The notes under the pieces were generated by a model, which was given only the letters and a program-made list of their open reading frames with translations, ran no database searches and had not been told where the DNA came from. The position numbers and the translations under genes are program-made. Of a stretch of DNA of 64,000 bases, positions 1-14,800 are shown piece by piece; the stretch's first letter is position 1; each line of letters starts with the position of its first letter. Source of the stretch: Setoptus koraiensis. Lineage: Eukaryota; Arthropoda. The DNA lies in contig CM106585.1 of assembly GCA_048013815.1 (NCBI GenBank), forward strand, positions 9,362,001-9,426,000, given 5' to 3'.

Positions 1-696
1 AGTGATAGAGAGGGGTAGAGGGATAGAGAGATGGAGAGTGCGCACTCTCGTGGCCAATGGAGCCATTAGTTTGGCGAGATCCACTAAATGTTTATGCGCG
101 CGCTGTATGTGTGTGCGTTGTTTGTTTACTGGAGCTGCCATGTTTCGCCGCTAGTTGTGCAGTGATGATTCAGTTTGAGGCAACAAAGACAAGGCTTCAT
201 CTTGTTGCCAATCGCGTCTCCAACAACCACTGAGAGAGAGACACACAACTAAACTCACCACGTAACAGACACCGGCGAGCGACAGGTGACACCGAAACAG
301 ACAGACAGACAGAGAGAGAGAGAGAGAGACAAAATGTTGCCGCTAGAGGGTGGGCTAGTTAGTTGTTTCTTGATACGCCAAAGAGGCCAGAGGGGCCACC
401 AGTCGACAGCCACAGTCCATTAGCACCTATCGACAAGATATCGCAATAACAAGTGACGTGTTTGCTCTTACATCATACTGCAGCCAAGTGCAAATGATGG
501 CCGAATGTGGCCAGTTAGTTGCCACTGTGTTGGCCAGTGTTTGTCAATAGACAATCAGAACAATCAGAACAAACAAACAAACAAACAAATAGTCGACAAC
601 CACACCATCAAGCTATTACGTAACAGTTTGCACAACAGTTGTCGTGTTATGACAAGATAATTATCAGCAGCATTAGTTAGTATAGTTAAACGATAA
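1..696 (+). other. Upstream/5' region of the Dscam gene
   Basis: No coding exon is seen here. The stretch carries an (AG)n microsatellite at 311-329 preceded by ACAG repeats, and a TCAGTT element at 170-175 that resembles an arthropod initiator. No TATA box is obvious. An in-frame TAA directly precedes the first possible Dscam ATG at 697, so the coding region cannot extend further upstream in this exon. It is probably promoter plus 5' UTR, but the transcription start cannot be fixed from sequence alone. Confidence 0.4.
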
Positions 697-1153
697 ATGA
701 TCATGTTGCCGACTGGCGGACAGTCGTTGCACGTGCAAGCGAGCTCGTGCACGATGACACTTTGGACAAGATTTCACAGTCACGCTGACCGTCATCAGCA
801 GCAAGTGGCAAGATCAAACGACGATAAAAGATTTGTATCAGTGTCAGTATCAGAGTGTTTGTATTTGTTGTGTGGCGCTGATAAAATCAAATCAATGTTT
901 TTGGTGTTTTTAATGATTGATATATTGTGGACGCGTTCGTTGTTTGTGAACGGTCAAATAATGCAGTCGCAACAATTATTGCAGCAATTTTATCACACGC
1001 CAGACACACCGGCAGCAACATCGGCAACAAATCATTTAATTCAGTACGACCAACACGTCAAATCGACGCCCCTCGGCGAGCCGGTATTCCGACTGGAGCC
1101 GCCAAATGTGATTAATTTCAGCAACGAAACGGGCGCCATCATTCCCTGTTTAG
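697..1153 (+). CDS. Dscam: Dscam exon 1: signal peptide and start of Ig1
   Basis: The ORF opens at 697, right after an in-frame TAA. An in-frame ATG at 895 begins a much better signal peptide (MFLVFLMIDILWTRSLFVNG). Translation from 697 would add 66 residues with no signal character, so 895 is the more likely start. The Ig1 beginning EPPNVINFSNETGAIIPCL matches the Dscam Ig1 strand pattern (EPPNRIDFSNSTGAEIEC). Donor GTAGGT at 1154, phase 1. Confidence 0.85.
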
Positions 1154-2209
1154 GTAGGTCACTGTTGTTGAGCATCGTTGCAAATTACCGATTCTCCGGC
1201 AATCATTCTCGTTGATTCTCGTTGATTCTCGTTAAATTATCTCAATTAAATGCACTGAATATCAACTGACTGTCAGTATTCTAACTCGCTCTCACCGTGC
1301 CAATCTTGCTCACAAATTGCTCGAATTCGCCATGCGCCAATGTATTTTTATCCACTTGCACAATGAAGCTTCCGGTTCGCCCACGCCAAAATTAGTTTGG
1401 TATCAGGGCGTGGACAACGAACAGCGACAGCCAGTGACAAATATTAGCAACTTGCGTCTCATAACAAGCAACGCCATTAAATTGTTACCGTTTAAAGCCA
1501 GCCAATATCGCAGCGATGTTCATTCAACTAGTTACACATGTGAGGCAACCAATTCAATGGGCACCATCCAGAGCAGGCCCTCTATCGTGCAAGCGGGTAA
1601 GTACTATACTGGCGATATTTGATGCAACACAAGCTCGATATTATAGATAGACAGCATATATATATATAGCGGCAATACACATTGGCTTATGTATTATGGC
1701 TTACATTTGCAAGCAGCCCTTGTCATAACAACTAGATGTAATAATCATTGACTTGTGCCGACAGCGAGCTCAATGAATCCATCTAATTTCGAGTGGCGGT
1801 TAATTGAGAATGGGGCCCCGATGAGAAAACAATTACCAGTTGTCGCAGCTATTTCGGCGCGCGCTGCGATTCGTTTCACTGGTTTCATTGATTCGTCAGG
1901 GGAGCCCCCGGTTGCATTGCAACTTGGTGTGTGCGCCATATGCTCAAGTGTGTCGTGACAACAACATTAACAACAGCGCCACCAGTGACAACTAACAACA
2001 TTGGGTTAGAAAATCGGCAAACCCAAAATCGATTAGACGCCATGCCAGTGTATGTGTGCAATACACATAGAGTTTGTAGAGTGCGCCACAAAGCCAGGAC
2101 GGGTCGTTGTGCGACAAATTGATTAATTTTAATTCACTTCCATCTAACGATCTAACCAGCGCGCCACTATATCAATAGATATTACATAATACACTGACAC
2201 ATTGCAAGC

Positions 2210-2245
<36 letters not shown>

Positions 2246-2810
2246 TTAGACACACAGTGTGGCTGGCAGCAAAAAGTAGCTGTGCCAGCTCGGGGGCCCC
2301 GCTCGAGAGAAACTGCTCAACCAGCCAGAAGGAGTTAGACGTGGGTGTGTGTAAACACGCCAGAGACTTGTTAATGTGCGACGCGAGAGACAACTCTATC
2401 GTTGCTCTATTTAATCGAACGCAAACGCTTGTTGTGTTTGAGAGCTGAGAATTTAGGCTGAGAATTGGAATTGGAATTGAAATTTCGAAGCCAGTTTTAC
2501 AGGCCGTTGGTGTATGACACTGTATTCATCTTGTTGTCACCGGGCCCGTCTCTGTGGCCAAGTGCGTCGCATGTCTACTGACATGATCTATTTATCATGG
2601 GCCCCATCAATTGCCGGGCCTCTGCATCCATGGGGCCCCGCGGATCCAGGGGCCTGGGCAGCACAGCGATCGGCGCCATGATACACATGATAATATTTAT
2701 CTTTTTGTTTATGTTAATGCAAATGGTGTAACAGCATTAGAAAACTAATTTGATGCTCGCAACTTCTCAACTGTTTGTCGCCACTGGGCGCTTGTTTGGA
2801 AACTTGTCAC

Positions 2811-2845
<35 letters not shown>

Positions 2846-5800
2846 CAGCATGAGGGGCCAGCTAACAGCGACGGAGGGGCGCCAAAGTGCAAAAGTGGCG
2901 CAAAATCTCGCGCCGGCGCCACGCTGGCGCGGATCTGCGAACGCATTTCCGAACGTTCGGAACGCACCGAGACACAGCTCCAATATTCACACTTGAACTT
3001 GCTGAGAGCACACAACTCCGTTTAGCGAACGATGCAATTACCTAGCTGCCCAACGCGGACTGCGCGGGTAGCCACCGGGCCACCGGGCCGGCGGGCTACC
3101 GGCTCCGCGTGAAGCCGGGCAAAGCGGCGACAAGTGTGCGCAGGTTGGCCGCACCGAAGCAAAAACGTGCAACGCCAACCGGCAATGATCCGCGTGCCGC
3201 TGGCCCCTCCTTTTTCTCTGGCCACGCCAGCTAAGCGTTCTCTGGTCCGCTCGTGGGGCCCCAAAAGCGAATATCTAATCTGTTGTCGTGTGCTGTTGTG
3301 GTGCGCGGCAGCGGGAGCGAGAGGGAGGGAGAGAGAGCGAGCGAGAGGCAGATAGAAGCTCGAAAAGAGGCGCCAAGAATCAGCGGGCAGGCAAAATCTT
3401 ACAATAAATCTCTCTTAACAGCGGCCAACAGTGTCACTGCGCGTGTGTCTATTGTGTGTATTGAATTGCAAATTAGAATTAGGGGCCCCAATGAGAGCGA
3501 GCGGGAAAAAGAGGCGTCCGACAGACACTGCATGCACCTCTGTATGTATGTATGTCTACAGCGTCTATGCAGTTTGCGCTGACTGGATGTGCTCGTGCAA
3601 GCTCGTGCAAGCTCGTGCAAGCAGCACGAGCTAAATGGCTCATGGTGGCCCGACGGTGCCAAAGTACACACACACACATAAACAACAAATTGATACTTTG
3701 CCGTTACTTTACACAACTTCACTTTGCCCGGCCGAGCTGGCCGGCAAAGTGCGCCAGTGCTTTGTTGGTTGGTTTGCTGGGGCCCCAGCTCGCGGACCCC
3801 AACAGCCACGGGTGCAACAACGGGCCCGAAGAGGGCCCGCAAAAGAGCCAAAAGAGCCCAAAAGAGGGCATTAGTTTTATTGTGTTTCTTGTGCCACTTA
3901 ATCGGCCATTCCGATATTCGGCACACCCTCTGAGTGGCTGCCCACGCCGCCAACAACAAACTTCCGTTGAATACCTCTCCGATTTGCAGCCACTTTGCCG
4001 GCAAATTCCAGGCAAGTTGCCAGCGAATTTCTGCCAGCCAACGCGGGGCCCGCAGCCACTAAAAATGGTGCCGCTAAACAACTGACAAGTCGTCTAACTC
4101 AATTTTCACCTATTACCAGCCAATAGATGCAAATTACATGACACAGCTCAAATATGCAAATGTGTGTGCCCGTTGTGCGCCCGCTGCAATCAGTTTCAAT
4201 TGGCATACAATTGTCACTTGCAATTTTCAATGACGGCCAGCCCGATATTGGCAGCCCGCTGACCCGAGATTGAGCCCGCTGCCGATGAAAATTGTCCGGA
4301 CAGCGGCAGCGAGATTGCGCCCCCGAAATGCACAATGGACAATCTTGCATTTATTGCGTTTATTTATTGCCATTATTAGCTGGTGTTTCGTTTGTGTCAC
4401 AACACGCCAGACAGACGCTCATTCGCTTGTAAATTTCACCTTGTAATAGATGAAACATGATCAATTTAAGCCCGTGGCTGGCCCCACATTGGCCCTATAA
4501 CTCGCCCGTGTTCGAATCGGCGCCCATCGATTGGCGCCCATCGATTGGGCCCCACTGACGGTTGCGTCATTCCTTTTTCGCTCAATGTGGCCGTTATTAA
4601 ACCAACGGTATCAATGTATATGTGTGTGTCTGTTGGAGCCCGCCAAGACGACAATTTTGCGCCGAGACGACACAAAATGGCTGAGACAATGGCCCAAAAG
4701 TCACGTTCTTTTCGGGGTCGTTTCGAGACTCTAATGATTATTATTGTGACCTGTTTGACACACGGCACGCCACATATTTGCACGTAGTTGATATCGCGCA
4801 AAACAAATAAAAAGTCGCAACAACTGGCGCCAAGACGATGATTTAATTTTGGCCGCGTTGAATGTGGTGCGACGGTGCCCGGCAACTTGCCGGGCCGCTT
4901 AAGAGGCCAGCTTCTATGGAGCCTCTATTTAGCTGAAAAGCTGGAGCTAAATAGAGGAAGATATCGGACACAGGCTCGTCGGAGGGGCCCCGGCGACGCG
5001 CGCACAAAATTAAATTGCCAGCCAGCTCTGGCCAGCTCGTGTTTATTTTTGCAGAGGCGCCATTTTGTTTGTGTCGGGCAGGGTGGCCCGCGGTGTTGCG
5101 ACGGCCGCCCGCACGCTATCCGACGGCGGCCCGTTTTCTCAGGTCGTGCCCACTGAGACGACGACGTGAAAAATCACGTTCCGCGTTTGTTTGTCTGTTT
5201 GCTCTGGCTCTGGCTCTTGCTCTGGCTGGCTGGTTGGGGCCCACGCAGGCTGCACAGTGTGCGCCGGACAGCGCTGGCCTCGCCCGCATCGGATCCATCA
5301 TAATTTGATTCTCATCACAGGGCGCGCGAACCGCCGGCAAGCAGCGCCTCTGCTGGCGGCCCAAAGTCACCAAACTAGCCAGTGACACAAATTCATTTCA
5401 CCTGTTCCTTGGCCATTTCCGTGCGGCCCGCCGAGCAGCTCAGTGGGGCCAGCAAGCGGCTCAGTGGGGCCAGGCAAGCGGCTCTGTGGGGCCGGGCAAC
5501 GAGGTGATAAAGCCGAGATTGATGCCTTCGTGGCGAATCGGATAGACATTAGCAATTGTCGTTGCGTTGTTTTCGGCGCGTTCCGGCGACGATATTTGCC
5601 TGTCATTTGTTGTCACTTTTGGCAGCCGCGACAGTGCGCTTGCAGCCAGCAAAAAGTGACCAGCCGCCGTTCTCGGCACTGCTGCCAATCTTGCCAGTCG
5701 GTGCGATATCTGGCCCCCGATCTGGGGCTAATCCCGGCGCGCAGTGCCGAATTGGCTGCACACGGCCAGCAAATGGAAATATAAATTAATATATCTCTGT

Positions 5801-8800
5801 TTGTCGATATTTTGGCCATTGGTTGGCCATGGGTGATGAATATCTCACCCACGGCACGACAACAACTGTCCACGAAGGCGCCCGAGATAGACTTAAATAG
5901 ACAGTTGTTACTATTGGTGAGTTATGGGGCGCCCGAGTTGGTTATTGGGCGCTCGGGTTGGTTGTTGGGGGGCAGGGGGAGCCATCGCGCACGTTGCGTC
6001 ATCTTTACCATGAGTTATTACCTTTTAAGCAGTTGCCGTCAGAGTTATGGGCCGCTGCCGCTGCCGCTGCAGTTGCGGGCCGCCAGTCGGGTTGCCGGTC
6101 GGGTCGCCAGTCGGGTGCCGCAACAACTGCAGCCAATGAATCACAATAAGACACACACGGGCGCTGGGGCCAATAATGCGATCGCCCGACAAAACCAATA
6201 ATACGTGGCGCGGCGATTGCTGGCCGCAATTAGTGCCCGCGCCGCCGCCCTGATTATTGTCAGTCTGACAATAATCAGAGAAAATTGGTTGCGGCGCCAG
6301 GTGAGCGGCCGAGTCGGCCGAGTGGGCCCAATTGGCCGAATTGGCCGAATTAACGGGCCCCAATATATAGCTCGCCCGCAACATCTATATATAAATAAAT
6401 ATCGCCGGCCATATAAATATTGTGGCGCGAAAATGGTGCGGTGGCGAAAATATATAATATAGATTGTTGGGGGGAGCGTGTGATCGATTTAATGCGGCCC
6501 GCGGACGTGCCGAAAATAATGGCCAGCTAACGAAATAAATGAGCCAGCCAGCCAGCCAGTCGGGCCGATGGCGAGACAAATGTTTTCTTGGTCTCGCGCG
6601 CGCCGGATAAAACAACAACCGCAAACAAGCAACACAGCGGGCCCCAGTTAGTCGCCGCAAGCCGGCGCCGGGGCCCATCACTTCGCCAGAGACGTCACAC
6701 ACAAAGAATTATCGAGAGATATGAGCTGCCGCCGCCGGTTTTGTTGGCCGTTATTAGGGTCTGGCCCCCGGCTTGTGCCAGCGCACCCAAACAGCTAAAT
6801 GGCGGCACACAAAACCGGCAGCCCAGTTGCAAGTCGGCGAGCCCGAGCAACAGCGGATAAGATGATGTGCGCCGTTTGTAATCCACTTTTTTCACGCTTC
6901 ATCATTGCATCATTTCAAGCATTTCGGGCAGTTCGGGCCGGTCGGGCAGTTCAAGCCGGTCGGGCCGGTCGGGCATCATCGTCGCAACGATTCCAGGGAC
7001 GCATCTTGTGCTGGATGCGCATTCGCTCATGCGGGGCGCCACAACGTCGCACCCGCACACGGCAAGCAGAAACAACCGGCCAGAGATGGATCGGTGCAGC
7101 CAAGATAAAATCGCCAGACGAGCCTTGACGAGATGAGGTCAAAACGGGGATTATTTCTCGTATCGTTTCGTTTGTGGCTTGCGTGTGCGTTGTTATAAAG
7201 TGCAAGACTGTGTAAGCCCCATCCGACGGCCCCATCTTTTGTTTTGCGGGCGCGCGCTGCCCGTTGGCAATTGGCCATTGTTTGTTGTTTGTCGGGGGCC
7301 CCGTTCTCTGTCTGGCCTGTCTGGAGAACATTCATTCGTTGGCAGCGTCATCTCGCTGCTCGGTGAGGCTCACGACAGCGCTAAGCGATCATCATGGTTT
7401 GTCTGTTCCAACAAGCCAACTGACCAGCGGCCCTAATCTGGCCTCACCGCGTCGCGCTCGGCCCCTTCCCGGCCCGATTCCGCCCAGTGGGCCGGACAAC
7501 CCTCCCCAGTCGCAGTCCGTACCTCCCTAGTATCCGTGTACCTCCCTAGTACCCGAGTACCTCCCGTATTGGTGAGTGGGCATGTCGAGCCAACCGTCGA
7601 GCCCACTGTCCAGCCAGCAACTTGGGCTGCCCAACTGGCCAGTCCGGCCGACACCTTGAGGGGCCCACGTTGAGACTGAGCTGTCGAGCCACAAATAACG
7701 CGCCGCTCACTTGACCGATGACGCTGTCAGAGACACCAACTAATAGAGACGCCAGCACTTGCAAGATATAGGAATAAGAGCGCCACTCAAACCGGCTAAG
7801 TGATTCCAGTTTGTTGCCCAGTGGCGGGCCCCATTAGGCGACTGCTTGTTTTAAATTGTGTGTCAGAGGTGTAAAGTTCATTATGGGGCCCCGCGCGCTG
7901 GCGTCAGTCAGATGTTGTTCTCAGTTGGTTGGTGTTGCGCGGCCGGCCAGACGGTCGGTAACTGGGCCAGATAATAATAATTGAGCGAGTGTGTTGGCTG
8001 CCCGCCTCTACTAATGAATAATTTATCCATTTCTTACGAACCACCTGAGGCGCCGGATTGCCCGGTTTGCCCGGTTCGCTCGGTTCGCCCGGTCTGCCCA
8101 GAATGGCCAGCCCGACCGCCTGACCAGAGCGATTGTCAAGTGGCCATACCCGAGGGCCGATTTAGCGCTCGACCCGGCCCGCAATCCGGCGGTTCAACGA
8201 TTGATCCGACGGTCCAACGATGGATCCGACGGTGAATGGGAGCGCCTGACGGCGGGTCCGACGGGGGCCGGCATCACAGTGCTGACACCGATGCCACCGA
8301 CAGTGGCACAAATGCTGCCGTTTGCCGGTCATTCAGTGGCTCGAATCACCAGCAAAATACAACACACTAAACAACTAAGTGCTTAATGGTCCATGATGAA
8401 CACGAGATAAACCTGGTGCAGTCATACTAAATCAAGTGGCGCCACTAACTAGTTTCGCCTCAACTCCTAATGAATTAATACCCTGTCTCAATCTTGTCGC
8501 TGGCGCTTTTTGCTCTTGTTACGTGTTTTGCGCGTGTCACGTTCGCTGGCCGCTGGCCGTTCACTCAGTGATTGCCACTAATTCAAACGAATGCAACCTC
8601 CATTTGGGCCCCCGATCCGACACAAACAAATGCCCTGGCACATCTAATATCTATGCATGATCTGATTGTGAGCCACACTCGCTCGAGATGGCATAGCGAT
8701 CGGCCCCCGCTAGTGGCCATGATTATGTCAAGTGGCAATTTGGTCATCATTGGGCCGGCCAACTAATAACTCGAGCGGCAGCTTTTGCTTTTTTGCGCCT

Positions 8801-11800
8801 TTTTGCGCCTTTTTGGCCCCACAACGAGCGGCCACAATGAGTGAGCGGCCAGAGTAAATGCAATTGTTAAATTGCATCTAACCGTTAGATTCTAACGAAC
8901 GGATAAACCATTTACTGTGGCGCGCGCGCGCCGAAATAAATTTGTTTCTTGACGCGCTTTCTCTCGGGCCTCGTCTGGCTCATCCGTCTCGCTGTGTCTG
9001 GCGGCGAGAGCGATGCTCTCATCCCATCCGAACTGATATTGCATTATGGTTGGCGGGCCTCAGTGAGCGATAACTAACATAACTGAGATAACTGAGCTAA
9101 CTGAGACAACCGAGATAACTGAGATAACTGCGATAACTGAGAGTGTCTGGTTGTTTTCTGTCGGGGGCCTGCCAGCCGGCCCCCGACAGAATGCTAATCA
9201 TCGCTGGAAAGTGTTCGCTAATCACCGAGGACACCGCCGGCGCCCCACTAATCAATCAAAGTCGCTGTCTAATTGTTGTTAGAAGCGACTGAGCGTCTAG
9301 CCAGCGCTAACTAAGTGCCGCCGGCTGCTTGTATCTGGCGGCAGTCGCCGGCGCTCGCGGGCCGCAATAAACGTCTGTTCGCCAACCAACCAACAACTTG
9401 CAATAAAGCAGCCAAAACAAGCTAAAACGAGCGATCGTTTCTCGGGGGCCAAAGGTTACAAATAAGAGGGCCCCAAATGGCTGGCACGGCAACGCCAGTG
9501 TGCAGCCAGAAATTGTTTTATGACGTACACAGTTGCACACAACAACAGTCTATGAGAGTGACTTTATAACGGATAATCATGCGGCGGATAATGTGGGCTG
9601 TGCGGCGCGCCCACATTATCCGCCGACGAGCTGGCCGCCGTGGCGGATAATGTTGAGCAAAAAAGCTGGCCCCACTAAAAGCTTTTTTGCGAGCGCTGGC
9701 GACACCACGAGCCACGGCCAGACCAAGGGCGAGCAACAGCGCCGCGTCTCATTAGACCATCGGGCCCCATTTTGCGCTCCGACGTGGATGGACTGGCCTG
9801 CTGCCGCTGCTGCTAACTGGATACTATCAAAACTGGATACTGTTAAAACTGGATACTGTTAAAACTGGATACTATTAAAAAATCATCTTCATCTCTGATT
9901 GTTCGCTTGTTCATCAAACAATCACCGGGCTCCTGATTGTCGGCCCCAAAATATCCCAAAATGCTTTTTGGAGACATCTCTGGCGGCCGACAGTCTCCAA
10001 AATGTCTTGTTGGTGTGGCAAATTTATCCCCTCACTCCGATGCTCGCTCAGTGCGACACTAGCCATTGGTGAGCAATGCGACAACAAGACAAAACGCCAT
10101 TCAGCCAGATTTAGTTGGGGCCCGGCCCGGCGCGGCGCGGCTCGGCGGCTCGGTGGGCGCGTGCGAATTGAATCTCTTTGTCACTATTTAATTTAATGTG
10201 CGCATTGAAGCGCTAAATAGTAAGTAGAGCAGCCGCACGGGTTGCACCTAGCCGCTGCTGGGGCCCGCGCGGCTCTGCTGGCGGCTTTCTCGGCGGGCCT
10301 CAATGGGTCGCTGTTGGCGACATATCGCACAACAGTGCCCTCTCACTGGCTGTAAAATGTTGGCACAGTTGCGCACAGCCCAACTGAACTGAGCAGAATT
10401 TATCCGGCTATACACACAGTTATCTGGCTGTGCAACAGCCAAAGATATAACAGCAATCGTGGGGACCCCGCTTCGTGTTGCCAGTGGTTCGCGAATAGCG
10501 CCAATGCAAACGCCAACAAGCGACGCCCGCCAACGGCGCCAACCAATAAATGTTATGTAATTTACTTTGCGATCTTTCACTCAGTCGGCCCACTGACTGA
10601 CTGAGCCAGGCTATAACTCAGTTACGTAACTCAGCGGTGTCATCAGAAGAAAGTAATATAAATTTTTATCATTTTAGCGCCCGACGTCAGCGTGATCCAT
10701 TGCAGTGGCAAGCGAGCGGCCAAGCGTGCGCCCTTGCTTGCCAGCGTTCGTCGGAGATGGCGTCATTAGAGATGTGACGCCATCTCCAGACTATGCAGTC
10801 CACAGGGCCCCGAAGAGCCCCGAAGAGCCCCAAAGAGCCCCAAAGAAGCCCGAACAGTCTCAGAGACGACTGTCGGCGCCCGACGGGTGCCGCTGCCGCT
10901 GCTGCAAGCGCTGTGAGCCGCGCATCGGATAGCGTGGGCGACACGCGACAATGACCGGCGAAAACAGTCAACTTACACGTGCTTATCAGCGGTCATCAGT
11001 GGCGCCAGTGGGCGTAATACGAAAAACATCATTTCAAGCTTGGGTTTAGTTGCAATTTTTCAGCTCGGCCTCCACTAGCAACGCGGGCCCCACCAACGCA
11101 CAGCAAACCACAAAAGAGTGGCACTAATTGCCACCGGAACTCGCCCAGCCAGGTGCCCTTCCAATGGCCCGCTGATGGCTCGCCGTCTGCGGGCCGGACA
11201 AGGAGGCTCGACTGCGGGCCCAAAAAGGGGGCTCGACTGTGGGCCTCAGTCGCGCAAATAGCTACACAGATAGCACAGACGGCAAATGGCACTCACGTTG
11301 CCCGACGCGGCGCGTTGTCGGCCCGGCCCGGGCAGCCGATTCGGGCCTGTGGGTGGGGGCTCCCCAACGACAGTTCGACAGGGTTCGTGTTTTAGCTGTC
11401 GCATTCTCATGATTACGAGCTGCTGATGTGCGCTCGCTGCCGGCAACACGGCACACAATGGATAATATTGTCATGTTTGGAATGGCCAATCGGAATGAAA
11501 TTGGATACGTGGGACCAATGATGATCTGGCGGCCAGACGATATTCGGATATTTGGTGGGCACAGTTGTCTGGCTCGAGAAGCTCGCCAGTCTGCAAGATC
11601 TGGCGCCAGCATAAAAACTAAAACTAGCCAGCGGCTTACTCGAAACTGCCACGCCAAATAGAGAGGAAATTATTTCAAAACAAATGGAGCGTAACTCTTT
11701 CTTTTTACTCCCAGGGTGCGTGTCTATATTTGAATTTATTTCAATTTCACTACTGGCACTGCACGGTTCACAAACTGCGCCGCCAATTGGATGGGGCCCG

Positions 11801-14800
11801 CGATATTGCAATGCCGATTCGGAGCCCCCGAAATGGCCCCATCCAATGGCGATGGCAAGCTATGGCACACAATCAGCATAAGCAGAAGCATACACATTAT
11901 GTTGCAAGTTTGGGGCCAGGATTTCGCTGCAAATCCCTACCTCATCTCGTCGTTGGCACGCTGCGAGAGGCCCATAGCGAGAGAGAAAAAAAGTGAGCCC
12001 ATTGGGGACATTTCATAATAAATGGGCTTATTCATTATAAGCCTAGATGGGGCCACTGGATGGTGCGCTGGCGCCATCCGCTCTAGTTAACGACTAAAAG
12101 ATTCTGGGGGTTAAAACTTAAAATGGGCCCATGCCGTTCGCTGTGTCGGGTGCGCTCACAACAGTAGTGACAAAATGATGGAGATAGGTGGGTATTTATG
12201 GCGGCTGTGGGCCGGGTATGAGCTCGAAGAATAGCGAGAGATATAAACAAGTCTTGTGTTGTTAAATTTAAATTCGTCCACTGGCCAATATTATGTAATT
12301 TAAATGCCAATAACCAGTCTGTGTAATGGCCGGCAACGCCACTGCCCCCACAACAAGTCAAACATACAAGATTTCGGTTATTGTCCGGCACGTTTTATTG
12401 CGTCTCGTGTTGCGCACATTAAAATGAGGCCCCGTTCGGCTGGCTTCATTTTGGGCCGCTCCATCTGTTTTGGCCAGTCTTTTGGCCTGTTATGGGCCGG
12501 CCCAAAGCCCAGCCGGCTGATAAGAGCGATATGGCTGGCAACGCGAAAATTCAATTGACCGTGAGCCAACACCGGCCACTGGCCAGAGGCCGGCAGCTCG
12601 CCGGCAACAAAACAGAGGCTCGCGGAAACAAAGTTGAAAACAATGTGCCCCTTTATTTGTTTGCTTGTCTGATTGTTTTTGTTGGCTGCTCGCTTGTTTT
12701 GTTTCGTTTTGTTTTGTTGTTGGTTTTGTTGGCTAACTGGCCGGCCGGACACAACAGTTGCCGCTTGTGGGACGAGGGGCGCACCAACGGGACAAGACGA
12801 GCCGCCGAAAATGGGGCCAGAGAGCATGATAAAATAATTCAAAAATAAAGCCACTTATTTAATGTGCGCCTTTAATGTCTTTTTCGGCCCGATATGGGCG
12901 CTATCTCGCCAATGCGGCCGCGCATCATCTTGAAATTAAATTTCACCGCTTATGCTGCTCACTGGGCCAGCTCGGGCCTCTTGTTTCAAGGTAGCTCCGG
13001 CTCGTTTCGGGCCCCATCTAGTACAAGCCAGTCGGACTGGCTTGCAAAACAGCGGGCTCGTACGACGGCCTGAAAACTTTCGAACAGTGGCTCGTTCGAA
13101 CGCGCCAGTCGGAATACCCTGAGTGGGCCCGCTCGGGGCCCTATAAAAAGTGCTCGGCCGGCCCGGCCCGGCCCGGCCCAGTTCGAGTACGCAACTGGCT
13201 CTGGCGGCGGCCGGGCCTCAAATTGCAACAGTATCCAGCGCAGTAGACAGCCGGCCCGCAGCCGGTCACCTGTCGGCCGGACTGTCACTTGCACGAGCCA
13301 GGGCGCCACTTACGGTTATTAGTATTCGTGTGTTATCATATTGCGTAACTTGTTTTGACGGCTTCTCTCCGGCGGCGGTTATTTGCTGTTTGCGAGCGGC
13401 GGCGCAACAATGAACCGAATGAACTGAGGCACTGAGGCCCACAACAATTGCTTGCTTGTCGCCGGCGTTGCGTCTCAAATAATGTGACACTTTTTTGTTT
13501 ATCTCTCGGCAAACACACTGCGAATCTTTCATCTCGGCTTGTTTGCTGTCGTTGGGCGCTTGTTGTTTGCCCGCAGCCTTGACCACCGGCCTAAGCCGCC
13601 CGTTAAGCCCGCCGCTCAGTTGCGCAACGGGCAAACACCCGACTTGATACAAGCTGACACAAGCTGACACAAGCTGATACAAGCTGATACAAGTTGATAA
13701 AACAACAGCAGCGCCAACCACAACAACAACGCCCACGGACAGCGCCAAAAAACAACCATTGGCGCATCCACAATCAAACAAACAATTGGCCATTTTTTCC
13801 TCCCTTTGGGGCCCGTTTCGTCTGTTTCGCTACGCTTTTCGGTCGCGCTGCCGACAACTGGGGCCCCCTTCTGGCCAGATCGCAAACGCTTTATCTGCTC
13901 TGTTTTATCTGGCGGGTTTTATCTGTTGTCGGCGAGTCGCTCGGTCTGTGTGTGTGTCCAGTTCAGACGTTTTGTTTGGACACTGGCGACACTGTTGTTG
14001 TTTGTTTATTCGCTTGGCGTCGCTTGTTTTTCGCTGTTGGCCCATCACGAGCTGGCATACATCATTACATTATCTCGGCCGCATCCGAGCGACAACGCGC
14101 AACAAATTGTGTGACCGCACACTGCACTGGCCCAGCCACTTGCCCTGGGTACTTTGGGCCCCAAATTTTGGGGCCCGGCCGACCGGTCAGAAGGCTTCAA
14201 AAGGCACGAAATGGTAGTTGGCAAATACCGGGCCGGATTTTGGCGCGCCGAACAGTGAACAGAGCAAAGCGAACACAAAATATTGCCCAAAATACGAGAG
14301 ATCAATCAATCATTTGTCAGCGCGCGCCCCGTTTCATGGGGCCCTTTCGTCCTTTTGTCCATTTTGTCGGGCCACAGTTAGTTAGCGCAGTGAATTATGT
14401 TCGACCGATAGCCATGACAAGCATGATTATCCATGATGTAATCTCTATCACTCACTTGGGACGCCACCTAGCGATCGGGTGGGGCCAGTGAGTGGGTTAG
14501 TGTTAGGCCGGCCCTTTAAAGTTGATGGGCCCTGGGAGAATCGTGCCGTTATTAGTGTCCTCTAACAGCGTGTTACTGTAACACGATTTGTATCAGTGTC
14601 CTCAGTATGCTCAGTGTTTGTATTTGTAGTATTTGTAGTGGCTGGAATGCGCAGTGTTGTTACCTGTGCATGCACACTGTGCCCGATGGGGCCCCGCTCA
14701 GTTGGCCCAGTTGGCCCAGTTTGCTCAGCGGGCCCAGTTGGCTCTGTCGGCTCGGTTGGCCAAGTGTGCCGAGCGGGCCGAGCGGGCCGACAGAGCCCGA

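Noticed and set aside
3399-4004. 201-codon minus-strand open frame
   Set aside because: Shadow frame in GC-rich intron; no domain and no conserved motif.
13694-14491. 265-codon open frame on + strand in Dscam intron 2
   Set aside because: No domain, mixed composition and overlap with several other open frames. GC-rich, stop-poor intron sequence here yields many long chance ORFs.
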